Source: Prevotella sp.
GTDB taxonomy: Bacteria; Bacteroidota; Bacteroidia; Bacteroidales; Bacteroidaceae
Length of the DNA stretch: 64,000 nucleotides
Assembly: GCA_017460515.1 (NCBI GenBank)
Contig: JAFUAY010000012.1
Coordinates: 224,023-288,022, forward strand
Direction: 5' to 3'
Shown here piece by piece: positions 55,356-62,847 of the stretch (positions within the stretch are counted from its first letter, which is position 1; each line of letters begins with the position of its first letter). The notes beneath the pieces are model-generated. The model was not told the DNA's origin, did not search any database, and worked only from the letters and a program-made list of their open reading frames with translations. The position numbers and the translations under genes are program-made.

Positions 55356-57274
55356 AGATGAGCAAGCATATACGTCAGTCGCTCTCGATGAGGCTCTGTC
55401 TCGACATTCTCTTCGTCGTCATGCTGATATTCACGCTGTCGCTTGGATTCCTGTACTGGCAGTCACGCAACATCATCCGACAGGAAGCCATCGACGAGGC
55501 CTCACATGTGCTGGACAATACGGCACTTCGTGTCAAGGGACAGATGCTGGAGTTGGAGACTGCCTCGCGCAACCTGCTGTGGCTCATCAACATCAACCAC
55601 GAGCAGGACTCACTGCTGTGGTACTCACATCGCATCGTTGCCAACCATCCGCATATCAACGGCTGTTCCATCACTATGGAGCCCGACTACTATCCTGGCG
55701 AGGATTATGGCTTCTCAGCCTACTCCGTTCGCATAGACGACAACATGAAGCCAGAGCCTGACGATGTGGTCACGGTGCGAGAGGCTGACTACGACTATTA
55801 TAATAAGGTGTGGTACAAGACACCCCGCCAGAAGAATGCCGACTGCTGGGTGGATCCCTTCGACGACTATAATGCGGGCACCCTGTCGAGTCCGGAGATG
55901 ATTGCCTCTTACTGTGTGCCACTGCACGATAAGAAAGGAAAATTCATCGGAGTCATCTCAACCGACCTGTCGCTGAAGAAACTGACAGAGACCATTACCG
56001 CAGAGCATCCCTACGAACACTCCTACTTCATGATGCTGGGAGCCGACGGCCATTACTTCGTGCACCCCGACACCACGAAGGTGTTGAAGCAATCCATCTT
56101 TACCGGTACCGACCCCAGAGAGAATCCAGACGTTGTGGCACTAGGCTACGAGATGACCAACGGACGTACCGGACACATGGATGTCAAACTCGACGGACGC
56201 CAGCTCATCGTGCTCTACCGCCCATTGGAGGGTACGCAGTGGAGTGTGGCATTGGTGTGTCCTTCCAACGAAATGCTGCGTGGCTACAATCGTCTGAACT
56301 ACATCCTGCTGCCCCTGCTCCTCATCGGACTAGTGCTGCTTGCCTTGGGATGCCAACGCATCGTGCAGCACTTCATACAACCTTTGGGACTGCTGGCTGC
56401 CGAGTTGCGACAGATTGGCGACGGTAATTATGAGAAACCCTTGCCACCCAGTGAGCGCACTGACCTGATAGGTCAGCTGCAGAACAGCTTCTGTCAGATG
56501 CGACGAAGCATCAGCCAGCATATCCATGATGCAGAGCAGACCAAGCAGGAGACAGAGCAGCGCACGAAGGAATTGGAACAGGCCACCCTGCTGGCACGTC
56601 AGGCCAGCGAACAGAAGACGCAGTTCATGCAGGACATGTCGCACCAGATACGCACACCACTGAACATCGTTCATGGCTTCTCGCAGATTCTGCGTGAAGA
56701 CGGTGAGACGATTCCCGACAACGAAAAACAGCAGATTGTTGAGACGATGTACGTTCAGACCAATGCACTCGACTATATGGTGAGTAAGCTGCTCACAGCA
56801 TCTCTCATCGAAAGCCATCAGTCTATCAGCACCAACGATACCGTCAGCTGCAACGAACTGGCTCGTGAGACCTTCGACAATGCAAGCAGTCTGATCACCC
56901 CTACTATCGAGATGCACTTGGACAGCCACGTGACTGATGAGTTCACCATCAACACGAACCGCCACCACCTGCTCATCGCCCTCACCGAACTGCTTTTCAA
57001 TGCCCTCCACTTCACCCGCGAAGGCAGTGTCACCATGAGCATCGATGCTACCGAAAATTCCGTACTCTTCACCATTGAAGACACCGGGCCCGGCATTCCC
57101 ACCGACAAGGCTGATTTCATCTTTGAGAAATTCACCAAGCTCGACATGTTCACCGACGGACTCGGTCTCGGACTCTTCCTTTGCCGACGCGTGGTAGAAC
57201 TGATGGGAGGCACCCTCACACTTGACTCCCACTATACTGACGGTAGCCGTTTCGTCATGGAACTGCCGCAATAA
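55349..57274 (+). CDS. dCache-HAMP sensor histidine kinase
   Basis: The 641-residue protein has two membrane helices (about 18-38 and 320-342), a periplasmic dCache domain (WVDPFDDYNAGTLSSPEMIASY), HAMP, a coiled coil, and an HisKA domain with DMSHQIRTPLN (His 432). A complete HATPase domain follows (ALTELLFNALHF, EDTGPGIP, GLGLGLFLCRR). It ends without a receiver domain. No response regulator gene is near, so its partner is encoded elsewhere. It overlaps the dead paralogue gene by 7 nt; ATG 55358 is an alternative start. Confidence 0.92.
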   Translation: MLEMSKHIRQSLSMRLCLDILFVVMLIFTLSLGFLYWQSRNIIRQEAIDEASHVLDNTALRVKGQMLELETASRNLLWLININHEQDSLLWYSHRIVANHPHINGCSITMEPDYYPGEDYGFSAYSVRIDDNMKPEPDDVVTVREADYDYYNKVWYKTPRQKNADCWVDPFDDYNAGTLSSPEMIASYCVPLHDKKGKFIGVISTDLSLKKLTETITAEHPYEHSYFMMLGADGHYFVHPDTTKVLKQSIFTGTDPRENPDVVALGYEMTNGRTGHMDVKLDGRQLIVLYRPLEGTQWSVALVCPSNEMLRGYNRLNYILLPLLLIGLVLLALGCQRIVQHFIQPLGLLAAELRQIGDGNYEKPLPPSERTDLIGQLQNSFCQMRRSISQHIHDAEQTKQETEQRTKELEQATLLARQASEQKTQFMQDMSHQIRTPLNIVHGFSQILREDGETIPDNEKQQIVETMYVQTNALDYMVSKLLTASLIESHQSISTNDTVSCNELARETFDNASSLITPTIEMHLDSHVTDEFTINTNRHHLLIALTELLFNALHFTREGSVTMSIDATENSVLFTIEDTGPGIPTDKADFIFEKFTKLDMFTDGLGLGLFLCRRVVELMGGTLTLDSHYTDGSRFVMELPQ

Positions 57275-57377
57275 CATCATGCTGAATCCAACCTGATGCA
57301 CAGGCAGGAATCACGTAAGACTAATGATGCGGAAATCAAAGTAGAAGTTCTGGACAGTTAAACTACATTTTACGTCT

Positions 57378-57443
57378 TATTCCCAGTATGGGAATATAAT
57401 GCTCCCATGATGGGAATGTTATGTTCCCAATGTGGGAATATAA
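57378..57443. repeat. Three palindromes TCCCA-N3-TGGGA at exact 22-bp spacing
   Basis: Inverted repeats centred at 57387, 57409 and 57431 sit in three tandem 22-bp units that also share AAT-rich linkers. This lies in the gap of about 480 nt between the kinase stop (57274) and the vapE-like gene. The rest of the gap holds the 12-bp repeats (57485-57587) and a promoter. Confidence 0.85.
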
Positions 57444-57484
57444 CGTCAACTATGACAACGACACTCATTCGTGATAATTGCCTC

Positions 57485-57587
57485 ATCTCTCCCGTCAACC
57501 CCGCGAAAGTCCTTTATTTAAAAGGGATTTGGACATTTCATCTCTCCCGTTATCTCTCCCGTTATCTCTCCCTTGATCTCTCCCATC
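57485..57587. repeat. Left 12-bp repeat cluster (ATCTCTCCCGTY)
   Basis: One unit at 57485-57496 is followed, after 43 nt, by four tandem 12-mers at 57540-57587 (ATCTCTCCCGTT twice, then two variants). The cluster is the mirror image of the right cluster at 59060-59184. Confidence 0.85.
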
Positions 57588-57669
57588 TTCTTTACCTTAC
57601 TAAAGTTTCGGTTGTGAACAAAAAAATGCAATTAAGAATTGAAAAACATGATTTTTTGGGGGAAAACAC

Positions 57670-57700
57670 TTGCATTTCACTAAAAAATTTTGTATCTTTG
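57670..57700 (+). promoter_or_regulatory. Promoter of the vapE-like gene
   Basis: TTG (57670-57672), 20 nt, TATCTTTG (57693-57700) is a full -33/-7 match. The leader is about 50 nt. Confidence 0.8.
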
Positions 57701-57754
57701 CATCGTACTAAGGAAAACGCCAGAAGGAGAAGGATTATACTTTAAATCTAGCAT

Positions 57755-59026
57755 ATGAAGGAGAATGATCTTTTGCCTGTAGAGCCTCCAGGAGGCTCTC
57801 AGGAAGGAGCGCTTGTCATCGAGCAGTTCCTTATGGCGAACTACCGTTTCCGTCGAAACATTCTGAACGGAAAGGTTGAGTTTGCGGTTCTGCCTAAGGC
57901 TGACAATAAGGCTGAAGGCAATACTGTCGAATCGTTCGACAGTCTCTCGTGCGCCTCGGATGAGGCAGATTTGAATTACCGTCCGCTGACACCTGCAGCA
58001 CTGAACAGCATCATCATTCGTGCAAAGCGCGAACAGGTGTTGGAGAAAGGCAGCCCCAAGACGGAGATAACGGAGTATGTGCAATCGGAGGAGGTACCTG
58101 AGCATAATCCTGTGCAGCAGTTTCTCAAAAGCCTGCCAGTATGGGATGGACAGAACCATATAGCTAAGGTCTTCGGACGTCTGCCAGGCATCACCTCCGA
58201 GCAGCTGAACTATCTCACCATTTGGCTACGCTCGTCTGCGGCCCATTGGTTGCAGATGGACATGCTGCACGGAAACGAGTGTGTACCCACATTCATCGGA
58301 GCTCAGGGTTGCGGCAAGACCACCTTTGTGCGTCGATTGTTGCCTGAGAATTTGCGAGAGTATTATCTGGACCACCTGAACCTGTCGAATAAGTTCGACA
58401 AGGAGATGGCGCTTACCAATAATCTCTTCGTCAACCTCGACGAGTTGGATGCCATCCGTCCTTCGCAGCAGTCGTCGCTGAAGCAGACCTTGTCTGTCAG
58501 CAAGGTGAATGGTCGTCCCATCTTTGGACGCACTCAGGAGGACCGCCCACGATTTGCGTCGTTCGTGGCCACCACCAACAACCGCCATCCGCTGAAGGAT
58601 GTCACAGGTTCACGTCGAAACATCTGCATTCTGATACCAGATGGTCAGCTCATCGACAATACGGGCGACATCGACTATGGCCAGCTTTATGCCCAGGTGG
58701 TTTATGAGCTTCAGCAGCAGAAGGCGCCCTATTGGTTCAACAATGACGAAGTGGCCCGTATTCAGCAGCTGAATCAGGACTTCATGGAGAAAAAGGACCT
58801 TGCTGAAATCTTTACAGCCTGTTTCCGCCAACCACATGAAGGCGAGGTGGTGAAGACGATGAATTGCGACCAGATAATGGTCATCATGCAGAAAAACTAT
58901 CCTACGCTGGAGAACACCATTGGCAATAGGGTCCGTCTGGGCAAGACCATTTCTGCTATGGGATTCGAGCACAAGGAGCACTCGCACGTGGCTTATTACA
59001 AAGTGGTACCACTTCGAGCAGCGTGA
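57755..59026 (+). CDS. VapE/VirE-type P-loop ATPase with DUF3874
   Basis: The 423-residue protein has a short N-terminal region (about 1-110) and a VapE-type superfamily-3-like ATPase core (about 115-330). Walker A is GAQGCGKTTF and Walker B is LFVNLDELDA, followed by FVATTNNRHPLKD with a sensor-like Asn and GSRRN. A DUF3874 C-terminal segment ends it (about 355-423). Relatives are phage- or island-type helicases usually joined to a primase domain; none is fused here. It sits between mirror-image 12-bp repeat clusters and before a DUF6078 gene, and no integrase is near. Role in replication of an element is inference. Confidence 0.85.
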   Translation: MKENDLLPVEPPGGSQEGALVIEQFLMANYRFRRNILNGKVEFAVLPKADNKAEGNTVESFDSLSCASDEADLNYRPLTPAALNSIIIRAKREQVLEKGSPKTEITEYVQSEEVPEHNPVQQFLKSLPVWDGQNHIAKVFGRLPGITSEQLNYLTIWLRSSAAHWLQMDMLHGNECVPTFIGAQGCGKTTFVRRLLPENLREYYLDHLNLSNKFDKEMALTNNLFVNLDELDAIRPSQQSSLKQTLSVSKVNGRPIFGRTQEDRPRFASFVATTNNRHPLKDVTGSRRNICILIPDGQLIDNTGDIDYGQLYAQVVYELQQQKAPYWFNNDEVARIQQLNQDFMEKKDLAEIFTACFRQPHEGEVVKTMNCDQIMVIMQKNYPTLENTIGNRVRLGKTISAMGFEHKEHSHVAYYKVVPLRAA

Positions 59027-59059
59027 AGGACTTGCTTGGCTAGCGAACAAGTTCGAGCG

Positions 59060-59184
59060 GACGGGAGTGATGACGGGAGAGATGACGGGAGTGATGACGG
59101 GAGAGATCAAGGGAGAGATTAAGAGCATCTCTCCCCCACTCCAGCCCTTTGTACAAAGGCTTTCCGTAAGATGACGGGAGAGAT
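59060..59184. repeat. Right 12-bp repeat cluster (GACGGGAGWGAT)
   Basis: Five tandem 12-mers at 59060-59119 alternate GACGGGAGTGAT and GACGGGAGAGAT, ending in CAAGGGAGAGAT. One more unit lies at 59173-59184. In between stand an inverted copy, which pairs with the fifth unit (GGGAGAGAT/ATCTCTCCC), and the palindrome CTTTGTACAAAG (about 59148-59159). Confidence 0.85.
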
Positions 59185-59216
59185 GAGAGATTATCGTTTA
59201 ATAACTGAAAAATACA

Positions 59217-59657
59217 ATGGAAGAAAAGAAATTGACTTACAAAGATGTTCCTAAAGGCTATCACTTGTGCTTCAACGATGCATGCACAAAGAGAGCGAGT
59301 TGCATGCATTATCAGGCAAGGCTACTGATGCCAGAGAATTGTTATTGCGGACCAGCCATCTATCCTTCCTCTTGGCAGGACGGCGACTGCAAGTGTTTCT
59401 GCGAGAAACGGATGGTGCAGAAAGCATGGGGCTTCACCCATCTCTATGACAACGTTCCACAGCGAGACAAGGCCGAGGCCCGCCGTTGTGTGCGCTTATT
59501 CTTTAGTGGTGGCAATGGACCCTACTACCGAGTCCATAACGGTGAAAACATGATCTCCCCAGAGAAGCAGGACGCAATCATGAAAATCCTTGCCAAGTTC
59601 GGCAGCATTGACGGCATCCGCTTCGACCACTACGTCGAGGATTGGGACTTTGGATAA
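59217..59657 (+). CDS. DUF6078-like cysteine-rich protein
   Basis: The 146-residue protein has ten cysteines, most in the first 70 residues (HLCFNDACTKRASCMHY, PENCYCGPAIYP, GDCKCFCEKRM), which suggests metal binding. A C-terminal region with RRCVRLFFSGGNGPYYRVHNG follows. It matches the DUF6078 family of Bacteroidota, of unknown function, which I recall as a frequent neighbour of VapE/DUF3874 genes. It has no visible promoter of its own. Confidence 0.75.
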   Translation: MEEKKLTYKDVPKGYHLCFNDACTKRASCMHYQARLLMPENCYCGPAIYPSSWQDGDCKCFCEKRMVQKAWGFTHLYDNVPQRDKAEARRCVRLFFSGGNGPYYRVHNGENMISPEKQDAIMKILAKFGSIDGIRFDHYVEDWDFG

Positions 59658-59756
59658 TTGCACTCAAAAAGTACAGGAAGTTGAGAAAAATGCACTAAGA
59701 ATGTGTTTTTTCGTCTGTTTTTCCTCCTTTTTATTAAATTTCTAAAACTTTTTCTC

Positions 59757-59764
59757 TATCTTTG
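59757..59764 (+). promoter_or_regulatory. -7 box upstream of the TSCPD gene
   Basis: TATCTTTG lies 140 nt before the TSCPD start and 14 nt before a 20-codon frame. The gap 59658-59903 otherwise shows only TTCAAGA-type short repeats (about 59846-59866). Confidence 0.6.
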
Positions 59765-59777
59765 TGGTCAAATAAAG

Positions 59778-59840
59778 ATGGCAAGAGGACAGGTCAGTGA
59801 CATCTATACAAGGCTGATGGCATTTATGGTTCATGCTTAA
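59778..59840 (+). CDS. Possible 20-residue upstream peptide
   Basis: ATG at 59778 opens a 20-codon frame, MARGQVSDIYTRLMAFMVHA, placed just behind a -7 box and before the TSCPD gene. It could be a leader peptide or a remnant. Weak evidence. Confidence 0.3.
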   Translation: MARGQVSDIYTRLMAFMVHA

Positions 59841-59903
59841 TGGTTCAAGATGTTCAAGAGTTCAAGAATAAAAGAAGAGTAAAAACTTTATAAAGTAAGA
59901 CAA

Positions 59904-60179
59904 ATGATGAGAACAAAACATATTATGTACAAGCCCATAGGGGTATGCTCACAGGTCATCGATGTGACAGCTGATGAGGACAACGTGATACAGCAGGTGT
60001 TTTTCATTGGAGGATGCAACGGCAACCTGCAAGGAATCAGTTCGTTGGTGAGAGGACAGAAGATTGATGATGTCATCAGTCGTCTGCAGGGCATCCGTTG
60101 CGGCATGAAGCGCACATCGTGTCCTGACCAGCTCTGTGAGGCATTGAAGGAGTTAAAAGATGCTCCACTGGAAGAATAA
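59904..60179 (+). CDS. TIGR03905 family TSCPD-domain protein
   Basis: The 91-residue protein has the family pattern from MYKPIGVCSQVIDVTADED through FIGGCNGNLQGISSLVRGQ to the hallmark RTSCPDQLCEAL. The same fold ends class II ribonucleotide reductases, but the function of the stand-alone form is unknown. Start codons at 59904, 59907 or 59925 are all possible. Confidence 0.87.
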   Translation: MMRTKHIMYKPIGVCSQVIDVTADEDNVIQQVFFIGGCNGNLQGISSLVRGQKIDDVISRLQGIRCGMKRTSCPDQLCEALKELKDAPLEE

Positions 60180-60214
60180 AGCATGATCCGACGAACGAAA
60201 ACGCAGAACAGGAA

Positions 60215-60251
60215 AAAGGTCCAGCTTGCAAAGTGTGCAGGTCGGACCTTT
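60215..60251. terminator. Bidirectional terminator between TSCPD and nitroreductase genes
   Basis: AAAGGTCC (60215-60222) pairs with GGACCTTT (60244-60251), and an inner TGCA/TGCA pair extends the stem. It lies between convergent genes. Confidence 0.75.
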
Positions 60252-60274
60252 GATGTTGTGATGTAGCTGCCGTT

Positions 60275-60889
60275 TTACTTGACTTTTTCGCCAAACTTGT
60301 TATACGACACGTTCTCTGGCTTCCACTTATCCTTTGGTTGGGATTGCTCTGCAGGATGGCCAATCACGATGACACAAAGTGGCACGATGTGGTCTGGAGC
60401 TTTCACCACGTCGCGAACGGCTTTGGCACGCTCCTCGTTGGGATAAAGACCTGTCCATACACCACCCAGTCCGAGGGCGTTGGCTGCGAGCAGGATGTTC
60501 TCCGTAGCCGCAGAGCAATCCTGTACCCAGAAGCCCTGACCAACACCAGGTAGCGTTTTCTGCATGTCACCGCAAACAACGATAGCCAGTGGTGCTTTCG
60601 CTGCCATTCCTGTGCCACGATTGGCTGCTGCAAGGGCATTCAGCTGTTCACGGTCAGTAACCACCACGAAGTGCCAGGGCTGTTTGTTGACGGCTGTTGG
60701 TGCCGCCATTCCAGCACGTAGCATTGTCTCGATGTCGGCCTTTGTGACAGTCTCGTTGGTGTACTTACGGACGCTGGTACGCGTCATGATGTTCTTGATG
60801 GCGGCCTGAGCATCGCCATTCTCGCTTTGTTGCGCTGAAACTCCCGCATTCATGGCGAGGGTCAGCAAAAGGGTTATCAACTTTTTCAT
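60275..60889 (-). CDS. Exported nitroreductase family protein
   Basis: The 204-residue protein has a signal peptide (MKKLITLLLTLAMNAGVSA) ahead of a nitroreductase domain (IMTRTSVRKYTNETVTKADI, APTAVNKQPWHFVVV, LGLGGVWTGLYPNEERAKAV). FMN-dependent reductases are normally cytoplasmic, so the signal is noteworthy, though such exported forms are common in Bacteroidota. Substrate unknown. Confidence 0.88.
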   Translation of the reverse strand: MKKLITLLLTLAMNAGVSAQQSENGDAQAAIKNIMTRTSVRKYTNETVTKADIETMLRAGMAAPTAVNKQPWHFVVVTDREQLNALAAANRGTGMAAKAPLAIVVCGDMQKTLPGVGQGFWVQDCSAATENILLAANALGLGGVWTGLYPNEERAKAVRDVVKAPDHIVPLCVIVIGHPAEQSQPKDKWKPENVSYNKFGEKVK

Positions 60890-60911
60890 ACGTTACAGTT
60901 TACTTGCCTGT

Positions 60912-61193
60912 TTAATTATTATCTGCTTGGTTTTGGATTATCAAATAAATGAAGGCTATCTGAGCCAACAGAATCAGTGGTAGTCCGTACTTGAACTTCA
61001 AGTGCTTCGTTTTGTGGTGCCAGACTTTCATGCCCAGCAATGCACCGATACTACCGCCAAGTACAGCCAATGTCAAGAGTGCTGTTTCTCTGATACGCCA
61101 TTTCGATTTCTTGGCTTTCCACTTGTCAATGCCATAGACGAAGAAGGTCACGATGTTGAGACCGATGAGATAACATACTATTGTCTGTGTCAT
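60912..61193 (-). CDS. DUF1294 membrane protein
   Basis: The 93-residue protein has three hydrophobic segments and the DUF1294 motif YGIDKWKAKKSKWRIRE with LGGSIGALLGMKVWHHKTKH. Function unknown. It precedes the nitroreductase by 22 nt on the same strand. Confidence 0.9.
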   Translation of the reverse strand: MTQTIVCYLIGLNIVTFFVYGIDKWKAKKSKWRIRETALLTLAVLGGSIGALLGMKVWHHKTKHLKFKYGLPLILLAQIAFIYLIIQNQADNN

Positions 61194-61235
61194 ACGCTCA
61201 ATACCATTTCAAATGAATCATTCTTTCAAAAACTT

Positions 61236-61625
61236 TCATTCTTTGTACTCTCCTATGTTCTTGAAGCCAAATATACGACAAACAACATACATCAAACAAC
61301 CGCTTATAACACTTGCTATAATGTCTAACCAGTCCATTCTCTTAGCGAGTAGTCCGTCTACTAATTCCCAAACGAATAACATTAACACTGCATAGATAAT
61401 GTTCCTGGGAATGCTCCATTTTTCACCTTCTTCTTTGTAGAAGGCTTGTGTAAGACATACGATAATTGGTACTCCAAAGAAACTGGTATAACAGTCTGCC
61501 AGATGAAAATCGTTCAAATGATGTGAATAGGCGTATGGACGATAAAAATAACTCAACACAAAGCATAGGGCAGTAAGACCTAAGCCAACATTTCTGTAGA
61601 TAACCTTTGCTTTCTTCTTATTCAT
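61236..61625 (-). CDS. Small four-helix membrane protein (VanZ-like topology)
   Basis: The 129-residue protein has four hydrophobic segments. The third and fourth, YAVLMLFVWELVDGLLAKRM and DIIASVISGCLMYVVCRIF, resemble VanZ-like proteins (acidic residue in helix 3, D-x-xAS before helix 4). I do not claim a function. Its start overlaps the DUF4250-like gene by 8 nt. Confidence 0.65.
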   Translation of the reverse strand: MNKKKAKVIYRNVGLGLTALCFVLSYFYRPYAYSHHLNDFHLADCYTSFFGVPIIVCLTQAFYKEEGEKWSIPRNIIYAVLMLFVWELVDGLLAKRMDWLDIIASVISGCLMYVVCRIFGFKNIGEYKE

Positions 61626-61818
61626 ATTGATTCATCTTTGTCATGTGATAGTCCATTCGCTTCAGCTGCATGGCAGCTCCAAACAGATAGAGCTGGTGCA
61701 GACAGGCGACGTAGCCGTTGAAAGCCTCCTTCGTGCCTGGTTCGTACCGCTGGTGCATCAGGGCATTACTGTTCACACTCGAAACCAGAATGGCAGGGTC
61801 TTTGGGCAGGTAATCCAT
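61618..61818 (-). CDS. DUF4250-like small protein
   Basis: The 66-residue protein begins MDYLPKDPAILVSSVNSNAL, matching the LPKDPxxLxSxVN start of DUF4250. Function unknown. It begins 9 nt after the carbonic anhydrase stop and overlaps the next gene by 8 nt, so the three genes are one unit. Confidence 0.7.
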   Translation of the reverse strand: MDYLPKDPAILVSSVNSNALMHQRYEPGTKEAFNGYVACLHQLYLFGAAMQLKRMDYHMTKMNQYE

Positions 61819-61827
61819 GTTGTTTAA

Positions 61828-62370
61828 CTATTCGATTTCTTCCAATGCACCAGTTTCTGAGTCGATTATAAACCCACGAACCACGATATCCTTTGGCACG
61901 AGTGGATGGGTCTTGATAGTCTCTACAGTCTTGCGGACGGATTCAGGGGTATCCTTGAAGCCCTCCAGCCAGTGATCCAGATTGATGCCACACTTACGAA
62001 TGGTGTCAAGTGTCTCATCCGTCACTCCACGGGCAATCATTTCGTGATGGAAGTGGTCGAAGCTCATGTGGCAGGCTCCGCAATGAGAATGTGCCACCAC
62101 CATGATTTCCTCCACGCCCAGCTCATAGATAGCGACGATAAGACTGCGCATGGCTGAGTCAAAGGCTGAAATCACCAAGCCTCCTGCGTTCTTGATTATC
62201 TTCGCATCACCATTCTTCAGACCCAAAGCTGCCGGAAGCAGTTCCGTGAGTCTGGTGTCCATACACGACAGTACTGCCAACTTCTTATCGGGGTACTTGC
62301 TGGTCAGATACTTCTCATAGCCCTTCTGTTCTACGAAGGTCTTATTGAAAGCAATAATCTGGTCTATCAT
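61828..62370 (-). CDS. Beta-class carbonic anhydrase
   Basis: The 180-residue enzyme has the zinc ligands and catalytic dyad of the beta class: LSCMDTRL (Cys-x-Asp-x-Arg) and HSHCGAC (His-x-x-Cys). It interconverts CO2 and bicarbonate. In this lineage that supports carboxylation reactions; carB in this window also uses bicarbonate. It heads a three-gene minus-strand unit. Confidence 0.92.
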   Translation of the reverse strand: MIDQIIAFNKTFVEQKGYEKYLTSKYPDKKLAVLSCMDTRLTELLPAALGLKNGDAKIIKNAGGLVISAFDSAMRSLIVAIYELGVEEIMVVAHSHCGACHMSFDHFHHEMIARGVTDETLDTIRKCGINLDHWLEGFKDTPESVRKTVETIKTHPLVPKDIVVRGFIIDSETGALEEIE

Positions 62371-62391
62371 AAGCCTATTCTCTTAAACTAG

Positions 62392-62433
62392 AAAGTTGGT
62401 ACTCACCACTTAAAAGTTGGTGCTCACCACTTT
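62392..62433. repeat. 21-bp tandem repeat upstream of the carbonic anhydrase gene
   Basis: Two 21-bp copies (AAAGTTGGTRCTCACCACTT core) stand in tandem 22 nt upstream of the carbonic anhydrase ATG. Each copy is itself nearly palindromic (AAGTTGGTG/CACCACTT). Confidence 0.75.
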
Positions 62434-62490
62434 TTTGTAATAACAGTGCAAATTATGCTTGCAAAGTTAGTGATTTTTCAGTAGATTTTG

Positions 62491-62498
62491 TAAATTTG
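62491..62498 (+). promoter_or_regulatory. -7 box of the small secreted gene
   Basis: TAAATTTG lies 22 nt before the ATG at 62521. Confidence 0.55.
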
Positions 62499-62520
62499 CA
62501 CCTTAGAATTAGGATTGTTT

Positions 62521-62847
62521 ATGAAGAATAGGTCTATAGTCACAGCAATCTTGGCTGCAATGATGATGATTGCGCCAAGCAAGATGTCCGCTCAGGAGGA
62601 CAACGGTTTTAAGAAGTTCAGAACGCTTATCTTTGAAATAGAACTATATTATCATTTTGACTTTGTTTCCAACCGCATCATCCTCGACAGGGAATCATAC
62701 GACTTTGGGCGTCCCAAATGGCATCTGTTGGATGTACTGAAAGTTCCCTCTACCTATCGTGGTATGCGAATTGTCTACAGGTACGATGATGGTTTCCACG
62801 ACGATTTCAATGTCAGTGAGGAATTGCTGATAGAGTACTATGACTGA
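62521..62847 (+). CDS. Small secreted protein of unknown function
   Basis: The 108-residue protein starts at ATG 62521 with a signal peptide (MKNRSIVTAILAAMMMIAPSKMSA). The mature part is rich in aromatic and acidic residues (IFEIELYYHFDFVSNRIIL, YRYDDGFHDDFNVSEE). I do not recognise it. Its end overlaps the convergent PNPOx-like gene by 10 nt. Confidence 0.72.
   Translation: MKNRSIVTAILAAMMMIAPSKMSAQEDNGFKKFRTLIFEIELYYHFDFVSNRIILDRESYDFGRPKWHLLDVLKVPSTYRGMRIVYRYDDGFHDDFNVSEELLIEYYD

Noticed and set aside
56330-57301. 323-codon minus-strand frame opposite the histidine kinase gene
   Set aside because: It lies wholly antisense to a gene with all kinase motifs; the translation is Leu/His-rich without a recognisable domain and there is no promoter. 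A long shadow frame.
57485-59184. Insertion sequence with terminal inverted repeats
   Set aside because: No transposase motif (DDE, HUH or serine/tyrosine recombinase) in the enclosed gene. The repeats are clustered 12-mers, not a single terminal repeat, and no target duplication could be found.
57275-59660. Prophage
   Set aside because: Only a VapE-type ATPase and one small protein are present; no integrase, capsid, terminase, portal or lysis genes, and no attachment-site duplication was seen next to tRNA-Asp or elsewhere.
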